Made by a program: the position numbers and the translations under genes. From Photobacterium alginatilyticum (GTDB taxonomy: Bacteria > Pseudomonadota > Gammaproteobacteria > Enterobacterales > Vibrionaceae), in assembly GCF_009910675.1 (NCBI RefSeq), contig NZ_RSEJ01000022.1, forward strand, positions 50,824-114,823: DNA of 64,000 bases, in the 5' to 3' direction. How positions within the stretch are numbered: the first letter of the stretch is position 1; each line of letters begins with the position of its first letter. Shown one piece after another: positions 24,869-32,118 of the stretch. The notes beneath the pieces are model-generated. The model saw only the letters and a program-made list of their open reading frames with translations, was not told where the DNA came from and ran no database searches.

Positions 24869-25260
24869 ATAAAGAAGAACGAAGGCGAGAAAAAGGAAAA
24901 CGCCGGGCCCAACGATTACGGGATAGAAGAAAGGAAAGCGGGATAACCACCCTACCCGTTCCTTTGGAATCAATGGAGTCAAAGCGGCTTGATGAGATCT
25001 GCACTTTCTTTTCTCAACCAGGAAAAGAATGCGATCAGGCCGAAGCGCTTCAACTAATGATTCACCGAGTTTACGCCGAAATTCCGGCAATCAAAGAAAA
25101 GTTGGGCACCTGCAAGTACTGCGGCGAATCACTACCCGAAGGCTGCGCCAAATTAAAGCCCGGCGGTTTATTCAAAGGCGACGCCCGCTGCTGGCACACA
25201 ACAAATCGGGTAAGGATTTTCGATCCGCAGCTACTACCAAATTCAACGGAGGTTTCATGA
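24865..25260 (+). CDS. Phage protein with Cys cluster, unknown
   Basis: A 131-residue protein with a very basic N-terminus (NKEERRREKGKRRAQRLRDRRKE) and a C-terminal Cys group (CKYCGES...GCAK...RCWH, about residues 92-116) likely to bind zinc. Such a layout is common in small phage nucleic-acid-binding proteins. It is coupled to both neighbours by 4-bp overlaps. Confidence 0.65.
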   Translation: MNKEERRREKGKRRAQRLRDRRKESGITTLPVPLESMESKRLDEICTFFSQPGKECDQAEALQLMIHRVYAEIPAIKEKLGTCKYCGESLPEGCAKLKPGGLFKGDARCWHTTNRVRIFDPQLLPNSTEVS

Positions 25261-25349
25261 TGGAATATTTACCAGTAATCATTTACGCCATCGGCTGTGC
25301 TGCTTTTTATGTCGGTTATTCGCTTTATACCAGTAACAACCCGAATTAA
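25257..25349 (+). CDS. 30-residue single-span membrane peptide
   Basis: MMEYLPVIIYAIGCAAFYVG then YSLYTSNNPN. One hydrophobic helix (LPVIIYAIGCAAFYVGYSLY) covers nearly all of it. The ATG lies in the stop of the previous gene (ATGATGG) and has GGAGG 5 nt upstream, strong evidence of translation despite the size. It may be a small membrane effector, for example superinfection exclusion; the function is unknown. Confidence 0.68.
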   Translation: MMEYLPVIIYAIGCAAFYVGYSLYTSNNPN

Positions 25350-25359
25350 GGAAATCGTG

Positions 25360-25572
25360 ATGAGTAAGAAACTTAGGATAACGTGGCTAAACTGCACAGT
25401 TTGCGACAGTAACAAAATCGAAGTAACAACCGAACTTGGCAATGACGAATGGCTATATGACGGTGACAAAGCAAAGTGCCTCAACTGCTGCGCCACTGGT
25501 GAAATTGAAACAGACGGCGTAGATGCCTGGTTCGAAGCCGATGAGGAGCAGCAAAATGTACAATTACACTAA
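25360..25572 (+). CDS. Small zinc-ribbon phage protein
   Basis: A 70-residue protein with two CxxC pairs (NCTVC near residue 11 and KCLNCC near residue 40) that together form a zinc ribbon, and an acidic C-terminus. AAGGAAA precedes the ATG at 25360. It overlaps the next gene by 17 bp. Function unknown. Confidence 0.65.
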   Translation: MSKKLRITWLNCTVCDSNKIEVTTELGNDEWLYDGDKAKCLNCCATGEIETDGVDAWFEADEEQQNVQLH

Positions 25573-25885
25573 CTACCCTACTGTTGATGTCTCTTATAGT
25601 GTTAAATCAGACATTAACGTGACACCGTCACAGTTGGATTCTGAAAAGAATCAGGAACTTTCACCCGAGAAATCTCAACCAGTTACAACCTTAGATGAAC
25701 AGTCATCACCGCAACTGATCAGCCATAAAGAAGTATTGGAGATGTTCCAAATCTCCAGCAAAGCCACCATCTACAAGTGGCGCCAAAACCGTGGCTTTCC
25801 AGATCCGGTTACACTCATGCCGCTGCGATGGTTACGCTCTGCGGTTGAAGAGTGGAAAGAAGGTATTGGTGGCTGTGGGCGGTGA
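25556..25885 (+). CDS. AlpA/excisionase-like DNA-binding protein
   Basis: A 109-residue protein; GAGGAG precedes the ATG at 25556. The C-terminal 60 residues hold a MerR/AlpA-type winged helix: LISHKEVLEMFQISSKATIYKWRQNRGFPDPVTLMPLRWLRSAVEEWKE. AlpA-like proteins act as excisionases or activate integrase genes. As last gene of the CI-controlled operon it would be made on induction and direct the integrase (30755-31942) towards excision. Between it and int lies the cassette array. Confidence 0.78.
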   Translation: MYNYTNYPTVDVSYSVKSDINVTPSQLDSEKNQELSPEKSQPVTTLDEQSSPQLISHKEVLEMFQISSKATIYKWRQNRGFPDPVTLMPLRWLRSAVEEWKEGIGGCGR

Positions 25886-25891
25886 TGGTGG

Positions 25892-25914
25892 AAAGCGGCC
25901 GGATGGCCGCTTTA
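25892..25914 (+). terminator. Terminator of the rightward early operon
   Basis: AAAGCGGCC-GGAT-GGCCGCTTT followed by ATT: nine-pair stem, short T-tail. It touches the left border of the cassette array. Confidence 0.7.
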
Positions 25915-26030
25915 TTAACGCCAAGCTCACTTGCAAATAATGCGGAGAACATTTTTGTGTAAAATGGAGCTACGCGACATACACAAAAACGAGCGTAGCA
26001 ATATTTGTCAGGTGCAGCTTTTTGTTAGGT
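25914..26030 (-). repeat. attC site after cassette 5
   Basis: On the minus strand the left box ACCTAAC (26030-26024) contains the stop codon of the gene. The inner arm AAGCTGCAC faces GTGAGCTT near the right end; the unpaired G in the first arm is the extrahelical base expected in attC. The right box is GCGTTAATA (25921-25913). The centre holds a second hairpin (GCTACGC...GCGTAGC) flanked by TTTTTGTGTA/TACACAAAAA. Confidence 0.75.
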
Positions 26031-26585
26031 TTTGAACTCGCCATTATGTATTTTTCTATCAATGACATTCCATACCTTCTGATTTAGTTCACTGGAGTGT
26101 GAAATCCTATTATTAAAGCTACCTTGCTGTTGCCATTGCCAATTACAGCTATCGTTTATACAGTGTACTAGCTGACCTGAGTAGTCATTTAATTCCAAGC
26201 TAGACTTGCAATTAGGGCATCTAGGATGCAGATCTCTAATTGAGTATTTATCATTATGAAAGTTTGGCGAAGACCAACCCCAAGACCAATCAATGCCCAA
26301 TATGTTGTCACTTCGATACTTCAAAAAACGCGGTTCTTGCTCAGGAATTAACAACCTAATTAATGGAACAATAAAGATAAGCAAAGGTACAGAGACAACA
26401 ATTAGCCAAAGAGGAATTTGCACCTCATAGACAACCAACTCCAAAACTGTCAGAAGTAACTCATAAATTTCTGGCCATAGACCTAAAAACCATGCTCCAA
26501 AGCTGCCGCATACTAACAGTAAGCCAGAAGCAATAACCTTGCTCAAAACAGGATCCTTCCAGGCTTTAAAAACTAATGTCTTCAT
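26025..26585 (-). CDS. Cassette gene 5: membrane protein with zinc ribbon
   Basis: A 186-residue protein with two or three transmembrane segments (VIASGLLLVCGSFGAWFLGLW, YELLLTVLELVVYEV, LWLIVVSVPLLIFIVPLIRLL) and a cytoplasmic C-terminal zinc ribbon (CPNCKSSLELNDYSGQLVHCINDSC). It follows the GTTAGGT box of the upstream site closely, with GGAGAAA as ribosome site. Its stop codon is inside the attC left box. No known family; membrane + zinc sensor layout would fit a membrane-acting defence or stress effector, but that is speculation. Confidence 0.75.
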   Translation of the reverse strand: MKTLVFKAWKDPVLSKVIASGLLLVCGSFGAWFLGLWPEIYELLLTVLELVVYEVQIPLWLIVVSVPLLIFIVPLIRLLIPEQEPRFLKYRSDNILGIDWSWGWSSPNFHNDKYSIRDLHPRCPNCKSSLELNDYSGQLVHCINDSCNWQWQQQGSFNNRISHSSELNQKVWNVIDRKIHNGEFKT

Positions 26586-26606
26586 CTAATACTTGTTTCT
26601 CCGAAA

Positions 26607-26731
26607 ACCTAACGCTACTATCAGCTTCTGCGCGTGATACATAGGCCTTCTTATCGCACATAAACACTGAATTCAACGCAAACTAAAATACTACGATATA
26701 CTAATCTCTATATAACAACTTATTAAGTGAA
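26607..26731 (-). repeat. Probable, degenerate attC site after cassette 4
   Basis: The right box GTTAGGT (26613-26607, minus strand) is clear and placed directly before the next gene. A GTGTTTATG word typical of Vibrio attC centres is present. The left arm cannot be matched convincingly to the right arm, so this site is diverged or of another type. Confidence 0.5.
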
Positions 26732-27946
26732 TTATTTAACCCTGATTCTTTCATACCATTGATCAAACTGATCAATAACCCTATTGTGGTAGAAAGTCTT
26801 ATTAATACTTTTAGGGTTATCAGGGTCTAACCTACGAACCTTACAATAACGCTCTCCCTCAGCCTTCAATGTTCTCATTTGATCATGAAAAATGCTATTT
26901 TGCTTAAAGTTTGTATAGCGCGCTTTCAGTATATCTATCAACTCATGGTAGTCATGAGGATAATTTTTGAGCGAATCCTCTTCAGACAACACTATTTCTG
27001 GTGCATCTGGATCATTAGTGAGCCGAACTTGTAAAGCTTCTTCGTTAGTTGTTTTTACTAGTTTCGTATGTAACTTCAGTGATATAGCATAATTTGCATC
27101 TTTCTCGCTTTCGTGCTCTTTCTCCACAGCTTTTAGGTACTTAAGTAAATTTGTTTTAACTTCGTTATCAACGCTAAAACTAGATACATCAGATAAGTGG
27201 AAGAAAGACACTGGCATTAGATAAAAATTGTATCGACTAAAATCGTAGTTGAACCACTCCATTGTTAATGTCATAAAATTTTTAAGAGCGGCTGTACCAA
27301 TTTCTTGAATTCTAGTGCTCAACTCCAGATCACCGCACATAAAATGAACAGAATCATCTCGAATGTTCATTAGTAGTTTTATATTGTCACCAACGACATT
27401 AGGTACGGTACCTTTTGCCAAAAGTCGATTTAATGCGACACCTAATGATATAGTTTTGTGGTTACCACTAGGAGATATTACGACTTTTCCTTTATTTAAG
27501 AAATGAATAGAACTTGGATCCTCATTGGAATCTTTTACAAGTTTTGATTTTAGTAATAGCTCCCATGCGTTAGTCATTAGGATTGAGAATGTTTCCTCTC
27601 TATGCTGAAAGTTTGGTTTATTATATATTTCTATGGCTGAAACACACGCTGACACAGACTTCTCAAGCATGATTTGATGCAACAGTTTCTCTACTTCATC
27701 TTTTTGGCTTTGGTGCTGACGAAAGGTTGTTTGATTAAATGTCATTATTGCTTCAGTAACTTTAAACCCTTCCCCCGAATCTTCGAGTAAAGATGCCCAC
27801 TTTTTTCGTAGATATGTTTTAACCGTCGAAAGACTCCAACCTGTTTCTTCGGATAATTCATGAAGAGAGAACTTATCGCTCGCTTTATAAGTTTTTAAGA
27901 AAAAACCATATGCTTTATCAACTTGTGCCCATTTTTTATCTGACAT
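26732..27946 (-). CDS. Cassette gene 4: DUF3644 HEPN-type protein
   Basis: A 404-residue protein. The N-terminus carries a winged-helix-like segment (FSLHELSEETGWSLSTVKTYLRKKWASLLED). The middle matches the DUF3644 pattern: ILMTNAWELLLKSKLVKDS, SLGVALNRLL and the NIRDDSVHF block. RDDSVH is an R-x4-H motif of HEPN ribonucleases, the superfamily to which DUF3644 has been assigned. An RNA-cleaving abortive-infection role is therefore plausible. TAGGAATT before ATG serves as ribosome site, just after the GTTATAT box of the preceding attC. Confidence 0.82.
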   Translation of the reverse strand: MSDKKWAQVDKAYGFFLKTYKASDKFSLHELSEETGWSLSTVKTYLRKKWASLLEDSGEGFKVTEAIMTFNQTTFRQHQSQKDEVEKLLHQIMLEKSVSACVSAIEIYNKPNFQHREETFSILMTNAWELLLKSKLVKDSNEDPSSIHFLNKGKVVISPSGNHKTISLGVALNRLLAKGTVPNVVGDNIKLLMNIRDDSVHFMCGDLELSTRIQEIGTAALKNFMTLTMEWFNYDFSRYNFYLMPVSFFHLSDVSSFSVDNEVKTNLLKYLKAVEKEHESEKDANYAISLKLHTKLVKTTNEEALQVRLTNDPDAPEIVLSEEDSLKNYPHDYHELIDILKARYTNFKQNSIFHDQMRTLKAEGERYCKVRRLDPDNPKSINKTFYHNRVIDQFDQWYERIRVK

Positions 27947-27965
27947 AATTCCTACCTACTGCCCT

Positions 27966-28081
27966 GCATATAACACCGCATAAAATTGTGAACAACGCCA
28001 GCACCTAACCTAAGCCATTACAAAAACCAACCAAAAACAGAGAATACCAAGCGTTAAGAATCACTCTTAAATGCTTTACTA
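27966..28081 (-). repeat. attC site (VPR-like) after cassette 3
   Basis: On the minus strand it starts at the stop codon with AGTAAAGCATTTAAGAGTG and has AACGCTTGGTATTC in the left arm, then TTAGGTTAGGTGCTGGCGTT in the right arm, ending GGTGTTATAT. This matches the V. parahaemolyticus-type superintegron repeat in order and length (116 bp). Confidence 0.85.
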
Positions 28082-29047
28082 GCCATTTTTTTGCGAAAAG
28101 TTTAATTCAAACCTAGATGGACTGGTTGTGACATCTGTAAACGATACTTCCCAAAGAGACTCATTACGTTCTATGTTACGCATAATTACTTTTTTATCGA
28201 TCTCAGACATACGGCAGCCAAAGAACACTCTTTTTATAGAGTCTGATGGCAATTTATACAAAAAAATGCTTGATGGGTCTTTCGATAAAGTTGACAGAAT
28301 TTCGCCTAAGAAAGCCAACTTAAAGGACTGAAAAAACTCTTCATCCGAGACTAAGCAATCTGAAGCATAGTAATATTTTGCCGCTTCAGTACGCAATGCA
28401 TCATCAAATGACACCATAACCATCCCATTACCAAAATCGTGAGTCACGTAGTTATAATCAAGCTCCAAGACACTATCGATAACTTCTAAGTAGGCTTTTC
28501 TTATAATGATGCACTCAGCGGTGATAAGAGGAACAATTACTCTGTGCTCTTTTTCATACATCCATTCATCACTTTTAACTAGAAAGTGCTCTAGAATGTT
28601 TTCATACTTACGCTCGTTTGGACGGTTATGATTGTATAAAATCCTCTGAACCACCCCTTCATTTAGCTCCTTGATAATTGGATTTTCACTGGCAAACATC
28701 TCATCATCTTCGTTGTTGTCGAAAATAGGATAGCTCTGATATCGACTGAAATTAAGTTTTGAATGGTCAAACTCGATTACAATGCCTTTATGTTCATTTG
28801 CATAGTGCGCCCACATCAGTAAATTATTGTATGTTTCGGTGAAAGATATGATTCCATAGTCATCGTAAGACGGCTTATAACCGTTACCTATATTCACCTC
28901 TACGTTTGAGAGTGACTCTAAAACATTTTCGCTAGATGGGCGTAACTCAAAAGGGTCATTTAATGAATACCTCTGACTGGCACGAATCAAGAGATTGTCA
29001 AAAATCTGCGGATGCGGTGAAGCGTATTTATATAAACTCTTTAGCAA
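28079..29047 (-). CDS. Cassette gene 3: DUF2971 family protein
   Basis: A 322-residue protein of the DUF2971 type: LYKYASPHPQIFDNLLIRASQRYSLNDPFELRP at the N-terminus, DYGIISFTETYNNLLMWAHYANEHKGIVIEFD in the middle and YEKEHRVIVPL later, all conserved in that family. Its biochemical role is not established; members are frequent in defence islands and integrons. The start is TTG at 29047 with TAGGAG 9 nt upstream. The stop is the first codon of the following attC. Confidence 0.85.
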   Translation of the reverse strand: MLKSLYKYASPHPQIFDNLLIRASQRYSLNDPFELRPSSENVLESLSNVEVNIGNGYKPSYDDYGIISFTETYNNLLMWAHYANEHKGIVIEFDHSKLNFSRYQSYPIFDNNEDDEMFASENPIIKELNEGVVQRILYNHNRPNERKYENILEHFLVKSDEWMYEKEHRVIVPLITAECIIIRKAYLEVIDSVLELDYNYVTHDFGNGMVMVSFDDALRTEAAKYYYASDCLVSDEEFFQSFKLAFLGEILSTLSKDPSSIFLYKLPSDSIKRVFFGCRMSEIDKKVIMRNIERNESLWEVSFTDVTTSPSRFELNFSQKNG

Positions 29048-29073
29048 CAGACTTTCTCCTAACTACTGTATAT

Positions 29074-29199
29074 GGCTTACGCCTCATTAAGGTGAGAGCA
29101 ACGCTGCCACCTAACCTAAATCATTGAACTGTAACACAAAATTTAACGATGGAATGAAGAATACCAAGCGTTGGGAATCACTCTTAAATGCTTTGTTAA
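29074..29199 (-). repeat. attC site (VPR-like) after cassette 2
   Basis: On the minus strand it opens TTAACAAAGCATTTAAGAGT and continues GATTCCCAACGCTTGG, closely the left end of the Vibrio superintegron repeat. It closes with GCGTTGCTCTCACCTTAATG then AGGCGTAAG, the right end with one base change in the GTTA box. Length 126 bp, as in classical VCR/VPR sites. The first 25 bases are nearly identical to those of the site at 27966-28081. Confidence 0.9.
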
Positions 29200-29207
29200 T
29201 AACCACC

Positions 29208-29849
29208 TCAAAATTCCCACCAGACTTTTTTGTGCTCTATCGACAACTGCCTTAAGTTATCGATGATATTAGTTAAACAGCTATCCATTAGTTTGAAGTC
29301 AATATCTGGAAGCTTATTTACATTGTGTGATGCAAGGAAGCTTATAGGTTGGTGTGAAATATTATGGACAATTTCACATCTAACCTTTGAGTATGCTAGT
29401 GACGCAATAGATGCTTTGCGAATATGCTTTTTTACCCATTTCCTTTGTTCCGAATTAAGATAGAGCTTTTCAATGTGTGCTCGAACAAAGTCTGGTTCTC
29501 GAACTGAGTCCCCTATTTCATTTAACTCGACTACGTACTCATCGTAGTTTTTGTCAAAAATTTCAGGTAAGTAACCCAACAATGCGATAGGGTGAATCTT
29601 GTCCCAAAAATCATAGCCACTGAAATTTACCAATGTGTCCGTAAAAGCTGCCGTCTTAGAGTATCTTCCACCTCTTTTGCCTTGATTTGCTAGCTCATAC
29701 CTTTTACTACCAATGGCTTCAATGTAGCAACAACAAAGCGCCAACGCTTCTTCTTCTGAAATCTTGGATATCTCTCTGATTTTTTCTAGTTTGAGTTCTA
29801 AGTGCTTCAAATACACTTCATGAGAAATGACTTTTTCTGCTGTATTCAT
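29208..29849 (-). CDS. Cassette gene 2: HEPN-domain protein
   Basis: A 213-residue helical protein starting at ATG 29849 (TTGGAGG ribosome site, 4 nt), right behind the GTTAGGC box of the preceding attC. Near the C-terminus AYSKVRCEIVHNISHQP contains R-x4-H (RCEIVH), the catalytic signature of HEPN ribonucleases of the Apea-like group. An earlier stretch, LANQGKRGGRYSKTAAFTDTLVNF, is typical of companion helices. The frame extends upstream across the attC, but that part is not the gene. Confidence 0.78.
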   Translation of the reverse strand: MNTAEKVISHEVYLKHLELKLEKIREISKISEEEALALCCCYIEAIGSKRYELANQGKRGGRYSKTAAFTDTLVNFSGYDFWDKIHPIALLGYLPEIFDKNYDEYVVELNEIGDSVREPDFVRAHIEKLYLNSEQRKWVKKHIRKASIASLAYSKVRCEIVHNISHQPISFLASHNVNKLPDIDFKLMDSCLTNIIDNLRQLSIEHKKVWWEF

Positions 29850-29870
29850 TTTACCTCCAAGATTGCTAAC

Positions 29871-29969
29871 GCCTAACATAAGTTGCGCCCCACTAAACCG
29901 ACCAAGCACAGCGAACTCCATACCAAAAATACCGAATAAAAAGCGTCAACTTGAAATTTTTGTTAAGGC
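29871..29969 (-). repeat. attC site after cassette 1
   Basis: Minus strand: GCCTTAAC (29969-29962) including the stop codon, arm CAAGTTGACGC, variable centre, arm GCGCAACTT with an unpaired base in one arm, and the right box GTTAGGC (29877-29871). Length 99 bp. The box sequence fits the GTTRRRY consensus exactly. Confidence 0.85.
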
Positions 29970-30556
29970 TGCTCTGACAACGAATATAACCTTTCAACTA
30001 ACGTGCTTACATATAGCTCAACCCCTGAAAGGAGACGTCTGTATGCAATATCTAAGTCCTTCAATTCGTCACCTTCAATCCAAGATGGGTATTTAGAAGA
30101 AAGCTCATTGGAAACCAAACCACCGTGTTTAATTGCATTGTTCAATAATCTAAGTTCATTGAATGAGCTGTAACCATCTATAGTTTCAAGCTCAAAAGGC
30201 AAAATACTGCGAACATTATTTATATAAGAGAGATTCTTCGATTTTGGATTTGGAACTTTTGACTCTATTATCTTTTTTGTTTTTATTTCTACTTTTTTAT
30301 AAAGAGCAAGAATACTTAGTTCATCACCTAAAATCTTCGCTGATTGCGTAGAAATCATTACATCTGTTAAATGGTCTTTATACGCATCTAAATCTCTAGG
30401 ATCTGCCATATCATCTTCGGATACAGTCCCATATTCCTCTTCTAATTTGCTAATCTTTCGATTTACAGCTTTCGTAAGATGGAGTTGAAACTCTTCAATA
30501 TCTTCAATATCCAAGCGTTTATCGAAATTTTTTATCATCTGACTCCAAGAAACCAT
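29963..30556 (-). CDS. Cassette gene 1: HEPN-like protein
   Basis: A 197-residue all-helical protein; ATGGAGTATTAGA provides a GGAG ribosome site before ATG 30556. The block FNELRLLNNAIKHGGLVSNELS resembles the N-A-I-K-H-G end of HEPN helices, with Arg seven residues before the His instead of four to six, so catalytic activity is uncertain. A C-terminal DIAYRRLLSGVELYVSTLVERLY helix follows. The function is unknown; it could be an RNase or a partner of such. Confidence 0.68.
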   Translation of the reverse strand: MVSWSQMIKNFDKRLDIEDIEEFQLHLTKAVNRKISKLEEEYGTVSEDDMADPRDLDAYKDHLTDVMISTQSAKILGDELSILALYKKVEIKTKKIIESKVPNPKSKNLSYINNVRSILPFELETIDGYSSFNELRLLNNAIKHGGLVSNELSSKYPSWIEGDELKDLDIAYRRLLSGVELYVSTLVERLYSLSEQP

Positions 30557-30646
30557 TCTAATACTCCATGTATTTTAAAATCCCCAACATTATACTCTGC
30601 GAATACTGTTTATATATCTTCCTAATACCCGCGATTTCCGAAGAAA

Positions 30647-30660
30647 GCTAACGTTGAGCA
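30647..30660 (-). repeat. Right end of a truncated attC (start of array)
   Basis: Minus strand TGCTCAACGTTAGC ends in a GTTAGCT box and has the usual arm sequence of an attC 3' end. A left arm could not be found in the 95 bp towards int, so only the half-site remains. It marks the upstream boundary of cassette 1. Confidence 0.55.
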
Positions 30661-30754
30661 TCCACATATCTCAGCACCCTGTGAGTATTACCACACATAT
30701 ATCCATATCAACTAGATTTGTATGAAACCATATGAAAACCAAGGTGTAAACATG

Positions 30755-31942
30755 TTATCCGTCATTAGCATCCAGAAATGCTGTCAACTTATCAGCATAC
30801 AACTCATACGCCTCTAGCTGGCCGTCTAACCAATCATGCTTGTTATACACGGCCAGTACGCCACCCAGCTCGTGGCCTAGCATCTTCTCTACTACGTGTG
30901 GCATTACGCCCAGTTCAGAGGCACCTGTAGACAGTGAGCGCCTGAAGTCATGGGTTCGCCAGTGCTCTAGTGGCAGGTTCTCGCGTATACGGCGTATATA
31001 ACGGTTTGCAGCAGCAATACTGATTGGGGTATTGAGATCTTGCCCTGGAAATAACACGTCGTCGTAGGTCGCCATAACACGCTCTAAGATGGCTCGGACT
31101 TTGGTAGGGATTGGGCGCCGGATTGGCTTGTTGGTTTTGCTGAGCTCTTTGGGCACGGTCCAAATGCCCGCTTTCATGTCGAAGTGGGAACGACGGGCAA
31201 GGCGCAGCTCTGATAGCCGGTTGCCCCATAGCATGGTGAGTTGGTGAAGGGTTTTGTTGGAAGTGCTGGCTCGGCTGCGTTCTATCGCTAACCAGATTTG
31301 GGCTAATTCAGACCAGGTAGGAACGCGGCTACCGTTTTCTGGCCGCATACCGACGTTCTGTTTTTTAATTCGGTCCAGGTCAGTTCTTTCAATGATGAAT
31401 TTGCTTTTGCAGAAGTTAAGGCAGGCGCGGAGCGTGGTGAAGATGGAGTTGGCTGTTTTGGGCTTTTCAGCACTGATTGAGTCTAGCCACTGCATCCATT
31501 CTCGAGCGGGTATAGTTTCGACGTTTCTGTCGGGGAAGGTGCCAAGGAAGTAGTTGTTGGCGAAGGATCGGTAAAGTGCTTGTGTCCCCTTCTTTAAAGT
31601 TGGGACAAAGTGTTTCAGCCAGTAGTTCACGCAGTCATCTAAAGTGACGAAATCTTGCTCACCACTACCACCAACCCCATTCGCAATCTCGGGATTTCGG
31701 CCTGATTCCCTCAATTCCATCATGATTTTATGTTTCCGCCTTGCCTCTTTCAGGCTAGTTGCGGGATACTTACCGATATTAATTCTCAGTTGTTTACCAT
31801 TGAATCGGCAGCGATATTGGAAGGTGATGATTGCGAGAGGTGAGATACGAGCAATCAGGCCATCCCCGTCGCTAAGTTGGGATGGACCGTCATAGGTTTC
31901 GAGCTTGCTAATGGCTCTTAATCTTCTATCTATCAGGGACAT
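30755..31942 (-). CDS. Phage integrase (P4-type tyrosine recombinase)
   Basis: A 395-residue recombinase starting at ATG 31942 (AAGGA, 5 nt). The N-terminal DUF4102-like arm-binding domain (LSDGDGLIARISPLAIITFQYRCRFNGKQLRINIGKYPATSLKEARRK) is followed by a core-binding domain and the catalytic domain. Catalytic residues: Arg in LWGNRLSELR, HDFRR (His-x-x-Arg), LGH and Tyr in LAVYNKHD. It would integrate and excise the prophage; its position at the host border beside sbcB fits attR. The upstream region contains a LexA box (32034-32053) that could control it. Confidence 0.92.
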   Translation of the reverse strand: MSLIDRRLRAISKLETYDGPSQLSDGDGLIARISPLAIITFQYRCRFNGKQLRINIGKYPATSLKEARRKHKIMMELRESGRNPEIANGVGGSGEQDFVTLDDCVNYWLKHFVPTLKKGTQALYRSFANNYFLGTFPDRNVETIPAREWMQWLDSISAEKPKTANSIFTTLRACLNFCKSKFIIERTDLDRIKKQNVGMRPENGSRVPTWSELAQIWLAIERSRASTSNKTLHQLTMLWGNRLSELRLARRSHFDMKAGIWTVPKELSKTNKPIRRPIPTKVRAILERVMATYDDVLFPGQDLNTPISIAAANRYIRRIRENLPLEHWRTHDFRRSLSTGASELGVMPHVVEKMLGHELGGVLAVYNKHDWLDGQLEAYELYADKLTAFLDANDG

Positions 31943-32033
31943 AAGCTTCCTTAATTTGGACACAGCGAGAATTTTTTTGGACACAGATTTGGACACAAAT
32001 GCAAATCCCAAACCTAACTGTGCAAGAATTAAC

Positions 32034-32053
32034 TACTGTATAGATGTACAGTA
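32034..32053. promoter_or_regulatory. LexA (SOS) box between int and sbcB
   Basis: TACTGTATAGATGTACAGTA is a good CTGT-N8-ACAG LexA site with the flanking TA pairs kept. It lies 92 bp upstream of the leftward int start and 66 bp upstream of the rightward sbcB start. Either gene, or both, could be SOS-controlled. Because the prophage border is here, it is unclear whether the box is of phage or host origin. Confidence 0.72.
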
Positions 32054-32118
32054 TAGCATTGAAAAGCCATTGTTAGAACAAGCACTTAATACGAATGCAA
32101 TGGTTTCTGGAAAACACT

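Larger units (their letters stand above)
25914..30660 (-). mobile_element. Integron gene-cassette array without integrase (CALIN-like)
   Basis: Five genes, all on the minus strand, each followed within a few bases of its stop codon by a 100-126 bp block with attC features. These are imperfect inverted repeats, a GTTRRRY-type right box and RYYYAAC-type left box, and in two blocks the conserved left and right arms of the Vibrio superintegron repeat. Genes start right after the right box of the preceding site with a ribosome site. No integron integrase is visible; the adjacent recombinase is a phage-type integrase. The array sits between the AlpA-like gene and int of the prophage. Confidence 0.8.
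1..32000. mobile_element. Prophage (left end outside the window)
   Basis: The span holds, in functional order, an integrase, AlpA/Xis-like gene, CI/YdaS switch, replication genes, Q-like antiterminator, lysis cassette, terminase, lambda-type head genes and the first genes of a contractile tail. The main transcription direction is leftward (minus strand). The right end lies between int (start 31942) and sbcB (start 32119); the exact att core cannot be fixed because the left junction is not in view. Cargo occupies 11.5-18.2 kb and 25.9-30.7 kb. All structural genes seen are open and tightly packed, so nothing in view suggests decay. Confidence 0.93.

Noticed and set aside
29869..29921. Longer version of cassette gene 2 starting at 29921
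   Set aside because: The extra codons run across the attC site; the ATG at 29849 has a strong GGAGG ribosome site directly after the attC right box.
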